From contig WELB01000016.1 in the NCBI GenBank assembly GCA_009602725.1, positions 363,301-427,300 of the forward strand: 64,000 nucleotides of DNA, read 5' to 3'. This DNA comes from Spirogloea muscicola. Its lineage: Eukaryota > Streptophyta > Zygnematophyceae > Spirogloeales > Spirogloeaceae. A program made the translations under genes and the position numbers. The notes beneath the pieces were generated by a model. The model saw only the letters and a program-made list of their open reading frames with translations, had not been told where the DNA came from and searched no databases. This document shows positions 33,547 to 46,400 of the stretch, piece after piece (the stretch's first letter is position 1; each line of letters begins with the position of its first letter).

Positions 33547-36081
33547 CCGGACCCTTAGTCTCGGGCTGCATGTGTCTAGAGGGCAAATGTAGTGCACGAT
33601 CTAAACACATACATTACTGAACCTGCTGCGGACCTCCCGCTCCAGGTACACGCAGTGGACAACCCACACTCTTTTCAGACATTGTCCATTGTAATTTACT
33701 TCCATCTTGAAAGCCTGAACACATCAGTACAGCATTATTGACGGTTTGGGCAGCAGTCCTTAGTAACTTCGTGCAGTCGCTCTTGAGGTCACCACGTTCT
33801 ACCACATCCATGAATAATGAGATTGCTGAATGCCTCGTGAGGCGGCTGGCCGGGCAAAGGTTCTGTGAGAGAGAGCACAACGCACCGAGATGTGGCAGGC
33901 TGTATCTTGCAGATTCTGTGCTCGAGTTGGCCAAAGCAAAACCGCTGCGTAATGGGCAGTAGCTTCTTATCACCTTGCAGTGAATGGCGGAGTGGGTGGT
34001 ATCGAGCATGCCCTTAACAACTGATGCGCTACACCTGGCATTATTGGTACTCAAGCTCAGAATGTCGCAACTCTGGCTGCCTACCCCTCAAGCCCCACGT
34101 ATCACCATGCCTCAATCCCCACGTATCATCTTGGCCCATTCCTGTCCACCTACATCTTGCTGGCTCCTTACAGCCACCCTCTGTGCTGGGAGCCCACTTT
34201 CACACGGGGAGAGGCTACTCGTACAACTCCCCAAACCACAGGAAGCCTGCCCTGACTCGACTGAGCCTGACGAAGCGGTCACACTCTAACCCCGTAGAAC
34301 TGAAACATAATCATGTTACTCCAGCGGTCCATCTCACTCCAGCGGTCCATGGCCCACGCCTTGCATCTGCGTGCTGGCCGTGCCCTAGCTGCAGCCTCTG
34401 GCTTTCGTCAAGGGAAATGCCTTCCGGCGGCTAGTCTATCTGATATGCGGCTCCTCACTTAAGTAGAAGTTACAAAGTGATTTGACTACAAATAAATTAA
34501 ACGAAGGGGAAAGGAGAGAAGGGGCATCTCCCAATGTTATGTAGGTCTTAAGATGTGCTTGCCTTTGTCCTTGGCCATTTGGCCTTCGTTTATTTCAAAT
34601 ACACGAAATTCCCTTCAATGGGGGCAAGGGCTGTGAAAAGCCAGCCTGAAAAAGAATTGACAAAGGTTCGGAAGGGGCCAAATGATGGAGGGGCCTTAAA
34701 AGAGAGAGAAGTGCGCGCCCATAGAGAAGAGGGGCTGGCGAAGCCAGCCCAAAAAAGAATGGACAATGTCCAAAGCCAAAGAAAGAGGAGCGCTGGGCAA
34801 GCTGGTTCTCGGCCACTTCGGCGCCCCCTTCAGTCCTTGTCAATTCTTTCGAGCTGGCTGTTCACAGCCGTTGCACCCTGAAAAGGATGCGGCTACTGAT
34901 GTTTAAATGAGCGGCTGTAAAAGGCCAGCCAGATGCATACAGGGTGTTCATGACGGAGCCCCCTTTGGGAGAGCCACTTTCCCATACCCTTAAGCCTTGG
35001 GCCCCCGTCAGCGGCACGGTTTGGCGGAAGATGCGGCGCAATGGGGAGGGGAGGGGGACGGGCCCCGCTGACGCGCGGTCCTCAGCGGGGCCCGGCGGAG
35101 TCTTGGCCCGCACGCAAGCCCCCCGGCGCACCTCGGCCCGGGTCGGCACGGGTCATGCTCGCGGCCTCCCCCCCGGCAGAGGCCCGCAGAGGACCCCTGT
35201 CCTCTGCGGCAGCGGGCCGCGGGGCTCGCGGCGAGCCTCGCCGGCGGGGGCCCGCCCGAGCCGGCCGCTCACTCCGGTGCTGCAGAGGATCCTGGCGGGC
35301 GTGCCCCCGCGCGGAGCTTCGCCGCCGCTCGCGGCGGCGGGCGGCGCGCCCCGCCGGCGAGCCTTCTGCTGCTCGCGGCGCATTGCCTCTTCCCCGGCGC
35401 CTTCACATCTCTGCTCTGCAGCAACGGAGAGCTGTCCGTTGCATTGCGGCGCTTACGGCGGCCGGCCCTGTGGCCGCGGCGCAGGCGCGGGCCACATTGG
35501 CCGCCTGCTCGCTCCTGCTTCCGTTGAGCCGTGGAGGGACGTACTCCTGGCTGACCGCTGGCAGCACCTCGCCCCGGCGGCCGGGCGCTGTGATTGAGGG
35601 GCGTGCGTGTACTGCATTGGCCTGCTCCCGCTGCCTCCGACAAGCCTTTGGAGTCGCATCGTCCAGGCTTACATTGCCAGAATCTGCAGGAGCTTCATCC
35701 TGGTGACTATTTGCGCACCTCTTGCTCACTCTCATGCCATGAATTCATGAAGTGCATAAAGAGAGGAGATGCAATGATGCCTTGGGGTCGGGCACGGTCA
35801 AATCTGCTATGAATGTGGAGACTGCTGCACAGGATCACAGCTAATTCTTTGGACATTGTTAACACGCAGTGTGTGGAGAGGGAAAGGGGAAGGGGGGAGG
35901 GGGCACGGCTCCGCCATTGCAACGTATAGTTCCTCATCTGCGCGGGCCTGACGTCACCGACCCCCTCCTCGTACTACGTGACTTTTCACACGCCGGTTCT
36001 CGCGAGGACTATCATAGTCACTTCAGCAGCACTTTATTTTGTGCCATATCTGGGCTTCGCCAACACCTGAGCTTCCACATC
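33547..36081. other. Intergenic region with repeat remnants and a GC-rich block
   Basis: 33547-34320 shows nothing recognisable. 34325-34460 (+) is a LINE-like terminus (HALHLRAGRALAAASGFRQG, SDMRLLT). 34545-34880 holds family-D and family-B copies. 35000-35600 is a very GC-rich block with long ORFs in several frames and no recognisable domain; I do not call a gene there. 35870-36081 probably contains the NAC promoter and 5' UTR. Confidence 0.5.
34325..34465 (+). mobile_element. LINE-like 3'-end fragment
   Basis: The frame reads RSMAHALHLRAGRALAAASG, then a LPAASLSDMRLLT-like end. It lacks upstream coding sequence and matches the 15.7 and 19.7 kb copies closely. Confidence 0.6.
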
Positions 36082-39000
36082 ATGGCTCGCTTCCCAGTCC
36101 AGCGCCAGTTGCCACCCGGGTTTCGCTTCAGTCCTACGGATGAGGAGCTCATTGCCTACTATCTCAAGAGGAAGATCAGCCACAAACACATTGACATGAA
36201 TGTAATCAATGAGGTCGACCTGTACAAATGCGAACCATGGGATCTGCCAGGTGAAACATCTCATGCATCACAATTATGCTTTTGCAATTGAGGTGTATTG
36301 ACTAGCATATGAATCATCATGCAGGTGCTTTGGCTTTGTGCTGTGACATACAAGCTGCGCATTAATGCAGTCTGTTTTCGAAGTATTGCCTCAGAGTGAC
36401 CTGCGAGAAAAATCAGTCTTCTGACAGGAAGTGCGAAGTTACAGAAGGATTCTCGTATGTCTAGGATGCTGTAGACTAGTAAGCCAACACACAGAGACAT
36501 GACCAGAGCCGGACTTATAATCTGGGGCTGATGTTTGTGTGTTGTTCAGGCAAGTCCTGTTTGGAAGGCCATGACTGGTACTTCTTCAGCCCACGTGACC
36601 GCAAGTATCCCAATGGTGCAAGGACTAACCGTGCAACAGAGGCGGGATATTGGAAGGCCACAGGCAAGGATCGCCAAGTGTTGTCAAGCAAGAAGCTTAT
36701 TGGGATGAAGAAAACGCTTGTGTTTTACCTTGGCCGCGCTCCTAGTGGAGAACGCACTGACTGGGTGATGCACGAGTATCGACTGGAAAGCGATGATGTC
36801 AAAGCGCCAGCCGCTCAAGTAAGACACTGCCAATGAATTGTCCTAGATTGCCCGTGTTTGTTCCACGATCCTCCTTGCTTTTTAATACTTTTTATTTTGT
36901 TTTGTACCTGGATGCCAAATTCCTCACATCAACCATGCTACTTTGCTCTTCTGCAGGATGCATTCGTCCTTTGCCGCGTTTTCAAAAAGAATGGCAATGG
37001 GAAGGATGTTGGAGGCCCAAGTCTGCAAGCGGAGAACATCTACAGCAATCTGCCAGACCTTGAAGTGGAGTCTCCGGACAGCCCAATGCAGCAGGTCTGG
37101 GGTGCATTTTCTGATGGCATTGTGGAAGCCAAGGCCGAGTCCCACACCAGCCAGGAAGTGGAGCACCTGGAACAGCGAAGTCTCCAGAGGGACCTGAAGC
37201 TCACAGCCATGACATTCGAGCCTTCTCCCTGCGCAAGCACCGATGCAGGTCTTGCCTTCTGTCACAGTGGGGAGTTGGCGGGCCTCGCTCGAGCAGCCGA
37301 TTCAGCCTTCAGTGAGGGCGCCGAAGTGTCCAGCCGAGATTTGGAGGTCAGTTGATGGACATTTGGCCTTTTGATCTCTGTGTGATGTAGTCAAATTGTG
37401 CTGTAGCTATGCTTGCTTGTATGCCTGGACGCCAGACATGCCTTCAAAGTTCCTATTGCCCCTCAACTTGTAGGCATACCTGTGCGCATGCCTGCTTAAC
37501 AGGAATGTAATCAACTATTCCTGGTCGTATGCCGCTCTGCCGTTTGCACAGGATGTTGACAGCATGCTCCAGAGCGCCCCTGCACTTGAGGAGCTGGTGG
37601 ACTTCCCTGTCATTCCTGGCGAGCTTCCCTTTGATGAGTCAATATTCTCCATGGGCCTGCTCCAGGCAGTGGGAGGTGCTCCTGTTGCAGATGAAAGCTT
37701 GGAGGTAGCTGCACCTTCTCAAGCTTGCGCCACACTGTCCTGCATTTGCTGGAGTCTGACCTGATGATGACCTTGTAGGATGTCTTGACTGGCTGACTAT
37801 CCGTAGAACGCCATTGTTGAACAAGCAGTCAGGCCTTTGGTGCCCAGGTGGACCACTTCCTTGATGTGGACGAAGGCAGTGCCTTCCAAGTCCGCAGCGA
37901 TGTCACTCCTGCGGATCTATGGGCCGACTTCGAAGCACTGGCGAATAGTTTCAACGGGACCAGGCAACAACACCTGCCAGCCGCGCCTGTCATGCAAGCT
38001 GCAAATGCGGCTTCAGCTACAAATCTTGCGCGTGCTGGCCAAGCTGCAACTTCATCACATGCCATGCGCGCCACACGTAACGTGCCAGCTGGGTTGGCAG
38101 CTCCCTTGCCCCTTGTGGCTGGCGCGCCTGCTCCACTAGCAGCGCTAGCTATGCCAGCACTGGTTGCTCTGCCCCTACCGCCAGGGGCGCGCAGAGCGCC
38201 CGTCAGTGGCCCAGTGCTAATGAGTGCTCCAAGAGTACCAACAAGAGCTCCTACTGAGCCTGGAGCAAGAGCCCATCTCCTGGACAATCACCAGCAGGCG
38301 ACCACTTCGCATGAGTCTGGAGGGCCTCGACCAGTCAATCTCCGGACTCGGACAGATGATGCCGAAAGTGTACATAATGCCAGCACAGCAGCAAGACACT
38401 TTAGACTAGGACCCCATCATCACGCCTATGCTTTGGCAGTACCAAAGGTGGAGTTTGAAGAAGACAGTTTGCAAAGAAGGGAGGTGACTACTGTGGCAAT
38501 GGGAGTGAAGCAAGAGGTGAGGATGGAGGCCCCCTTTACAAGTATAGGTGTACAAGCATGCAAGCAATACCTGCGTTCTTCATGTGCTGTGTTCCCGTGC
38601 TCACCTTGTAGGTCTTATGCTTGTGATACTCTTCAGTAGTACAAGCACTGAGCACTCTGATGGCTCTTATTGCGCGTAGGTCGAAGGTGCCACCCATTCG
38701 ATGACCACAGAAACAGAGGACATTCAACTGCAGCAAGCTCTTCTGGCGGATGCCAAAGGAAGTGCAGAGGCGAATCTTCTTTCACGAGATGATACCTCTT
38801 ATGTTGTCCAGCCCTCTTCTAGCCTCGATAGTGAAGGTGAGCAACTCTATTTTCCTGATGCAGAAGAGGTCTTGATGTTGATCAACTTGCTGTTCCTGTC
38901 ACCTGCTACCCAGCCCACACATCACGCTAATTACGTTGTGATTGCAGGGAGAGTGACTTTGTAGTCATTGTTATTTTTCTAGGCTGTGTTATACTGACAC

Positions 39001-39879
39001 GGCTCTTAGCTTTTCACAATATATGGCCCAGGTGGACTGGGGGCTTCTGGATCGGCGCCGGCTACTTCTCTGAGTCCAGCAGACGAATCCCCTTACCTGG
39101 AACAAAGGGCACCGGGAGCTAGTCCTCTCAACCCCACAGACCGACCAGCGTCTCAAGCAGACCAAGAACAAGTTCCTCCTTATGCGTCGATTCCTCAAGG
39201 TATGGGGCAGAGTGCAGCCACAAAGAACGGGACTAGCGCATATACTGGCTCATCTTCTGCAAGGACTCACCCGCCAGCAGCATTGTGCCAACGCCGACTC
39301 CAGGCTTCACCGACATCTGCCTTGCCCTCTCAACAACCCTCTGTGTCTTCATCAGCAGCAGGTCAAGTGGTCACATCTTCATCAAGCATACTACGTCAGC
39401 AGCCCCTACTTGTGGGGTTGATGCGGGTGCTGGCTAGCATTCCAACCCTTCCGGCGAGCGCTGCCGAGCTTCCTCATGCGAGTTCCTTGCGAAGCTCCAC
39501 ATCGGCGCCAGCAGGATTGTCATTTTGCGGCTCGCCAATGTCACTGGAGAAGGGTGACATGCCGAGGGTTTCTCCCACCGCTGCCACTCACGTTCCTTCT
39601 ACCACCTGCCTTCCGTCACCGACAGCCCAATTGGTGGCCAGTACAATGCAGATCGTAGCTGACATTGACAGGTCTAGCCATGATAGCCAATCTCTACGCA
39701 AGCGAAAGGTAGTGGGAATTACAAGCCATCTTGCAATGAACAATGCATTGACTTATTCTTCGACCACGTCGCCATCTCACAGCTGCAATACAGCTCGGAG
39801 ATGGTGCCTGGGTTTCTGTGTCGTGACGTTGCTGTTGCTGGGGACTAAATATGTCCTCTCTAGGTGTGTCTTAGGGTAA
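36082..39879 (+). CDS. NAC: Membrane-tethered NAC transcription factor (NTL type)
   Basis: Exons: 36082-36250, 36550-36818, 36957-37346, 37552-37704, 37848-38516, 38680-38836, 39032-39879. All phases close, giving 884 aa. The NAC domain is complete (residues about 9-165) with subdomains [84 protein letters not shown], then [10 protein letters not shown]. The middle is acidic and then low-complexity (Ala/Pro/Ser/Gln). The last 28 residues carry one hydrophobic helix ([19 protein letters not shown]) after basic residues (TARR), followed by SRCVLG and the stop. That layout matches NAC factors anchored in the ER or plasma membrane and released by proteolysis or other cleavage under stress. At 884 aa it is longer than most seed-plant NTLs. 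The start ATG directly precedes the domain. Introns interrupt the domain at the usual positions. Confidence 0.96.
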
Positions 39880-41244
39880 GAGTGCGTCAAAGACGACGTC
39901 GAGTGCCACAGTCATGACCCGATGCTTCGGGAGATACACTGATCTGCATACTTGAAAGTGAGGCTTGTTGAGCAGGCTTGCCTGCTTATTCTCTAATTGC
40001 TGACTAGTAGAGACAGCCTTTGACTTCTGCTGCATTTGTTGCAGATAAGCACCAAAAGCAGGGGCAGGGTATGTGGCGGCAATAGAAGTCTGTATAGACT
40101 TGGCAAGGATTGTGGCAGATGTCGAGAAATGCCTGGAGTGTGTAAGATAAACTGGTACACTCACAACTTGGCACAGTGCATGGCATCCAAGGGGGCATCA
40201 TAACAGCTATACTGCGCCATGTACACAGCCCTTTTATCTCTATCCAAGTAAATACCGAGGGCTTGTATATTCTTAAGATGAAGTCAGTAGTGGCGCGAGA
40301 CAACCTCAGCAGTCCTTCCGGTGAAGATTGACTTCATCTTGATGAATCGTGATGGATCGAAATTTGTGCATTGGCGCTTAACCAATGTGGACAGTTGAGT
40401 GCTTTCAATTCTCCTGTGACACTGCCTGTGTAGCACAGTGCTGAGCTCATGCGTCTAATGCGTTTTCACACAGATCAAGGTTGCTGTACTCCACTGGATG
40501 ACAATGAAAAGCAAATCAGATTGTGGCGGTAAATCTCAGACCTCTTTCCTTTGTACGCTCGAGACAAAGTTGCGTGATGCAAACGAGACCTATACTATCT
40601 GGTCGGATGGCATGAGAAGTGAAGGAGAATGGTCATACTTGGGCAACAGAGGCTTCCGAGGATGATATTCATCACAACACACGCCGGCGTTATCATGAAG
40701 GCAGAAGCTCAATCATTCTTCGGTGTTCGAGTGTCAGGCTGGCCAGAGGCCAGAGGTTACAGGGCATGTGGCACTTCAGCAGGCCCTCCAATGATTCCAC
40801 TTAGCCATGCTTAAGTCGTTTTGGCTGCAGGGCTGGCATCTCACAAGGTGGTGTCTTTCAGCTTGATGTACTTTTTCATTTGGGGGAGTGAACATGTTTA
40901 CAAAAATTACAAAATTTATAAAATTTACAAACAATGGGAAGCACTGTAAGGTGTGGAAATGTTTATGGCATGAGAGAGCTGCTACATGCTGCAGAGTACT
41001 CTTCACAAGCCATTGGCCCGGGCTTAGAACATGGATTGGACTGCTAGTTAGAGCACTTGGGTGGGAGGAGGGAGAAAGTAGCGGAAACTTAAGGGAAGCT
41101 CTGCAATGCCCAGAAGGAAGGAAAAGCTTGCGGGGCGCATGAAATGAAAAGGGAGGCTAACTCAAGCCAATACACAGTTCAAGCAGAGGCGAATGCAAAC
41201 TAAACAAGGCTACATGACACAGAGACATAAACTAAGGTGCCTAA

Positions 41245-41410
41245 GGTGACATTAGTACCCACGGGAGAGCACAAACAAATCGGACAAGCTAACTTGGGGA
41301 GCTGGAGCGCCGCCACGAAAGCTGGAGGCCTGACTTAGAGCGCGCCCTGCACGTTGATGAAGAGCCAATGCTTGCGAGCGCAGCAAACAAAGCGAGAGCC
41401 GCATTCTATA
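41245..41410 (-). mobile_element. LINE-like 3'-end fragment
   Basis: The minus strand reads SQALALHQRAGRALSQASSF and then SLSDLFVLSRGY with a stop at the left end. It is a diverged copy of the 13.0 kb fragment. Confidence 0.6.
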
Positions 41411-42654
41411 ATATGCAATTAAGGCCTGTGGAATGCTGGAGTGGCCCAAGCTGCCCCCCCCGGCTTTTACGACGCGCATCAACCAGCCGGGCCAGATGCT
41501 GGATCAGGGAGGAAGAGTTGTTAGAGTGTGCATGGTTGGCACATTGGTCGGCATGGGTCACAGAAATTGTACTACAGTTGGGTCCGGCAAACCGGTCAGT
41601 GCAGTCCTCTGTGCGCAGGTGGGTCATGGTGGGCTGTCTGAGCCTCCCAAGGGTCCCTGCACAGTCGCAAGCAGTCAGCTCGCATGGCGCCCAGCCGACT
41701 GCTATGGGTTACTGAGCGGGCATATCAGTGGTATCTATATGCTCTTATGCTCCGGCTCCTTTTGGACCTTGTAAATTTCTTTTGTGGGCTAACTTTTCAC
41801 AGCCCCCGCATCCTTTAAGAAAGATCTGCTTTTACAACTATTACAACTCTTCAGCAACTTTTACGAACTTTGTTCATTATTTTTTCCCGGATGGCCTCTC
41901 TCACAGCCACCGCCCTCTCCTGGAAGCGTCGTTCTCTCTTTTTACAACGGCTGGTGCCCGCGAGACGACGAGGTCCATCGTAGTGGGCAGTGGCTGGCGG
42001 AGGAGGCCCCCGTTTAGTGGCACAAGGGCAATGGAAGCTGGGGGCAGGCTCGAACCACTGACGGCGAACTGTGGGCCACAACATTCAAATCAAGATAGAT
42101 TGGCGCGCTGTGCGCATGAGATGAAAGGGAGGCCATACAAGCAAGTACTCGTAAGAATAACAAGGCAGGCTCAAACAGGGACTACGGCAAGAGAACGAGA
42201 AACACAACTGGGGGACGCTAGTACCCACAATTGAGCACGTACTACTTGCCGCGCTTATCTGTGGCGCCGGAGCACCACCCCACTAGCCAGTGGCCTGGCT
42301 TAGTGCGCGCTCAGCACACTGATGCATGGCTAGAGCCTGGAACGCTGCAGATTAAGCGAAAGCCGGATACCGAGAAGCAAGCTCGTTACAGCCCTCGCCC
42401 CCTTTGGAAGAGCCACGTCCTTCCGAGGGGGCGGCAGGCTGTGAAGAAGAAGGCGGCGCTGAAGGAAGAAGAAGCTGCAAGGCCAGCCCAAAAACGAAGG
42501 ACCGAAGGGGCCAGCTAACGATTGGCTGCTCGATACCGAGACTGGGACGCTGTCGCCGTCCACTTGGTGGTCTGAAGGCAGCCCACGTGTCGACTCGGCC
42601 AGTACTGCTCTACTGCTTGACTTCCTTTTGGAAGTCCTTAGCACTCCGGCTCCT

Positions 42655-42725
42655 TCAGACCTTGTCCATTCTTTTGGGCTGGCCTCTCCCAGCCACCAGT
42701 TAATCTGGCCGCGCTTGCTTTCAAA
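42655..42725 (+). repeat. Family-B unit nearly identical to copies at 11.4, 12.05 and 52.56 kb
   Basis: About 60 bases ('accttgtccattcttttggg', 'ctggcctctcccagccacca', 'gttaatctggccgcgcttgc') match 52557-52617 on the plus strand, and 11425-11492 and 12050-12115 on the minus strand, with almost no differences. This implies recent spread. Confidence 0.8.
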
Positions 42726-43014
42726 GGAATGGACAAGGGCTGTGAAACGCCAGCCCGAAAAAGAATAGACAAAGGTTGACAAGAATTGACAAGTCTTAGG
42801 ACCTCTCACAGCCATCAAATTGTTCAGCAAAAGCTGCTCCTCTCTGACACTTCGGCTGCTGACTCGGGTTCAATCAGACTGTAGCCACTTGCACAGCTGT
42901 GATTTTAGCAACCTTACCGGCCCTTGTCCTTCTATGGGCGCGCACTTCTCTTTTTACCCTTGTCCATAACTCCTAGGCTGGCTTTTCTCAGCCCTTGCCC
43001 CCTTCAGGAGAGAA

Positions 43015-43295
43015 GAAGAAGTGGCTCTCCCAATGGGGGCAAGGGCTGTGAGAAGCCAGCCCGAAAATTGACAAGGTTGATTGATAAAGAATTGACAAGG
43101 TTCGAAGGGGCCAAACTACGAGCTAAGCAGCGACTGCGGGGCCTGAAGAAGAAGTGGCTCTCCCAATGGGGGCAAGGGCTGAAGAGGCTACGGCAGAACG
43201 GGGGAGGACGGACAACTCAGTAGTTACGAGTGAGGAGCCTCACATCCGACAGACTAGCTGCCGGAAAACTATCCCCCTGACGAAAGCCGGAGGAG
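43015..43295. repeat. Second copy of the 19.4-19.75 kb repeat block
   Basis: The order is family-B unit, 'actacgagctaagcagcgac', second unit, then the minus LINE-like terminus ('gtgaggagcctcacatccga', 'cagactagctgccggaaaac'). This is the same order as 19390-19745, with high identity. Confidence 0.75.
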
Positions 43296-43479
43296 GGCCA
43301 CTTCTTCAAGGGCGCGCCATTCTCACTTCTTTCTCAGCCGTTAACCCCTCAGGCCCTCCAACACACAACTTCATTTCCCGTCAAAGAGCCCCCCTGCTAC
43401 ACACTGCCAGTGACTGTCACATGGTGTTCTTCTTTCATCACTGCGCCCACACTCCCACTCGACTCCCTGCGGTGCCTCC

Positions 43480-46400
43480 ATGGCGCTCACGGCCGCCGCG
43501 GCGTCCGCGGCGCCCGCCGCCGCGNTGGCCAGGGCGTCGTCGGCCGAGCGCGCTGAGGAGGCGGCGGTCGCGGAGCCTCCGGCGGCGGCGGCGTCGGCGG
43601 TGGCGGCGGCGTCCTTCACGCAGGCAAGCTCCTACCTGGCACTCACAGCAGTCGGAGCCACTCAGCAAAGGCAGCTGAGACGCCGTCTCTGCAGGCATCG
43701 GCGTAGTTGTTGTCAACAGCCCGTGGTGTGGCTGGAGTCTCAACTACATATTTAGCCTTCGCATCTAAGACTGGGGCTGTAATCAGCTGGAGCTGACTCT
43801 GGGCTGCAATTCTTGCAGCGTATCATGGAGAGCCTGCCCAACGAGGAGGGCGCCCGTGGCGCCGGGAGCAGCACCACGTTCCAGGGGCTTCAAGCTGCAG
43901 ACGCCAGCTGGCTGAAGCTCCGCACCATGAAGACAGGTCGGCGTGCGTCCACCTGTAGGAAGGCGCCGTGTCTAGCAATCTGACGCTTCTGGTATTGCTG
44001 GAAGACGTGAAGAGATTCTACCGCAACTGGGAAAAAATGTTGAGCCTGTTTGCTAAGACTAATATGACCAGATTACAGAGCTCGTTGATCGGAGGAGGCA
44101 AGCTGCATTTGAGTTAGTGACTTGCCAATAAACATCACACAAAATGTAACAGATTAGAGAGATTGGTCACAAGCTCACTACAGGTAAATTTTGTTAGGCA
44201 GGGACGCAGGTCCAGCACCACAGGTCGTGACCCGGCTGCCTGGGAGCTGGAAAGACGTGCCCAGTCTCCTAAAGGGTACAACGACGGTGTTCGATGTTGT
44301 GGTGTGCGGCGGCACGCTTGGCGTATTTGCTGCAGTAGCCTTAGCAATGAAGGGCCACAAGGTGGCTATTGTCGAGAGGGGCAAGCTTCAAGGGGTAAGG
44401 ACAAGTACAACTGACCTGTATGGATACGTTGTGCCATTCTGCCATTCATGTTCATGCATGTATACCCGAGGGCGAAGACCATCCAGCCATATACAAGTTT
44501 CTTGACAAGAACATCTTGAGTAGCCTTCTAAGACTATCCTTCACAAGATCTTGCATCTTGACTCTTCAAACAGCTCATTTTTCACGTCCTTGCTCAAGCA
44601 ACTTGCCTTGTTCACTATTGGGTAGAGTGATAATTTGAGTTGAGCTGCTGTCGAAGTCATTCTGAGGTTCTGATTCTCAAGCTGCCAGGGAATAACAAGA
44701 ATGCTGTGGAAGCAATCTTTTAGCATACCGAATCCAATCTACTGTATCCCTACCTGTTTGACAGCGAATGCAGGACTGGAATATCTCTAGAAAGGAGCTA
44801 CAAGAGCTTGCTGACATCGGAGTTCTAACTGCTGCAGAAATTCAGGCTGCGATCTCAATTGAATTCAATCCTGTAAGCTCACGTCCCACCGTGCTTGATG
44901 TGGGATACTATGTGACTAAGCTGGGCATCGACAAGGTTTTGATTAGTATCGAGAGCTGTCAAGCGTCAAACTGTAGACGTAAGAGACGCATTGAAAGTCT
45001 GAAAAACTGAAGTTGACTTGCTCCGTCATATAGAAGGAAGTATCAGCAGGCTTGCTTATGCATGACTGTTGCGTCCTGTACGAAAAAATTATCTGAGTTG
45101 GGGCCATCCTTGCATGCCTCTTTTGCTTGTATGTCCAGAGCCGATGTGGTTTTCATGAAGGTGGAGAAATTTGGGTGAAGGACATCCTCAACCTTGGCGT
45201 CTCGTGAGCATCGCTACTTATGGCAAGCTTATGTTGCTTCGCATTAGCGGCCCCAACTTTGGCTGCACAGGCTTCTAGTTTAGTACCTGTTAGCACACTA
45301 GTGTAAGCTCTCCGTATCAGTATGTCTGATGTCCAAATTGCTATGCAGACCTGCCAAGGTCGTGGAGAGTGCCAAGCAGCGGTTTCTTGCAGCAGGCGGT
45401 GTTCTATATGAACTCACCAGTCTCGAGAGCATCACAGTTCAGGATGATGGTGCTGTAAGGAATCCACAAGAATCTTGCTGTTTGCGAGTATACTCTTCCA
45501 TGTTGCTGGCTGCTGAACCTACAGCAGATAGACATGCACAGACAGATATTAAAGACGGATTGATGTGGTATGTTTCATGGCTGTAAGGGAGCTGCTTGTG
45601 CTTCAAGAGCATGAAACTCTTTTGTCAACAAAGGGTACTCAACTTAGTGATAAGGTAATTTGCATTTGCCATGCTTCCAGATTGTGTCAATTGAAGGCAG
45701 GCCACCACTGGTCGCAAGGCTCGTAATTGATGCCATGGGCAATTTTTCACCGATTGTACGCCAGGTATATATACTGGGATCGTGATAGACTTTATTCTGA
45801 TGTCATTATTATGATGTTATGACTGTTGAAAGTAGGCAGTAATTCTGCCGGCTTCCAGGCACTGCTATAGAGCTCCAGCTTGGCAGAGAGAGGTGAAAAC
45901 AAATCTGCTTGTGTGACTACAGAGCCTATTAAAAGAGAATTACTCATGAATGAGGGAAACTTGACATGCGCGCTGAGCATCTGCTAAGTCATCCTGCATG
46001 CTTGTCAGAGCAGGTGAGGTGGGGTCGTAAACCAGACGGCGTCTGCTTAGTGGTTGGTGCTTGTGCAAGAGGCTTTGAAGACAATTCAGCAAGTGACATC
46101 ATTTACACTGCCACGCCCATGAGGAGGGTGAATGGGGAGCTTGCCCAATATTTTTGGGAGGTACTGAACACTTGCTCCATTGCACATGTAGCTGAGTATG
46201 GCAGGGTGGTCAATCAAGGATTGGCAGCTATTGGGGTAGTCCTTCTATTTCACAACAGATTGACGAAGCTCAGGAAGCTCTTCACATGACCTGTTCTTGT
46301 CAGAAACTTGGATATCTCCAAATTACCAGCTCTGCTGCTAATGACATGGACATCAGAAATTCTCCACTATGCCCCTCTTTGGTGCTGAGCGTCCAAAATC

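Larger units (their letters stand above)
39880..43479. other. Intergenic region, repeats in the right half
   Basis: 39880-41100 shows no gene or repeat I recognise, apart from an A/T-rich patch at 40890-40935. From 41130 on it is repeat debris: a minus family C (41130-41190), a minus LINE-like terminus (41250-41400), family B (41770-41830), a minus family C (42090-42140), a minus LINE-like remnant (42215-42365), and family B copies (42390-42520, 42655-42800, 42900-43210). Confidence 0.55.

Noticed and set aside
35041-35706. A GC-rich ORF as a separate gene
   Set aside because: Long frames occur on both strands, no motif is recognisable, and composition alone explains the open frames.
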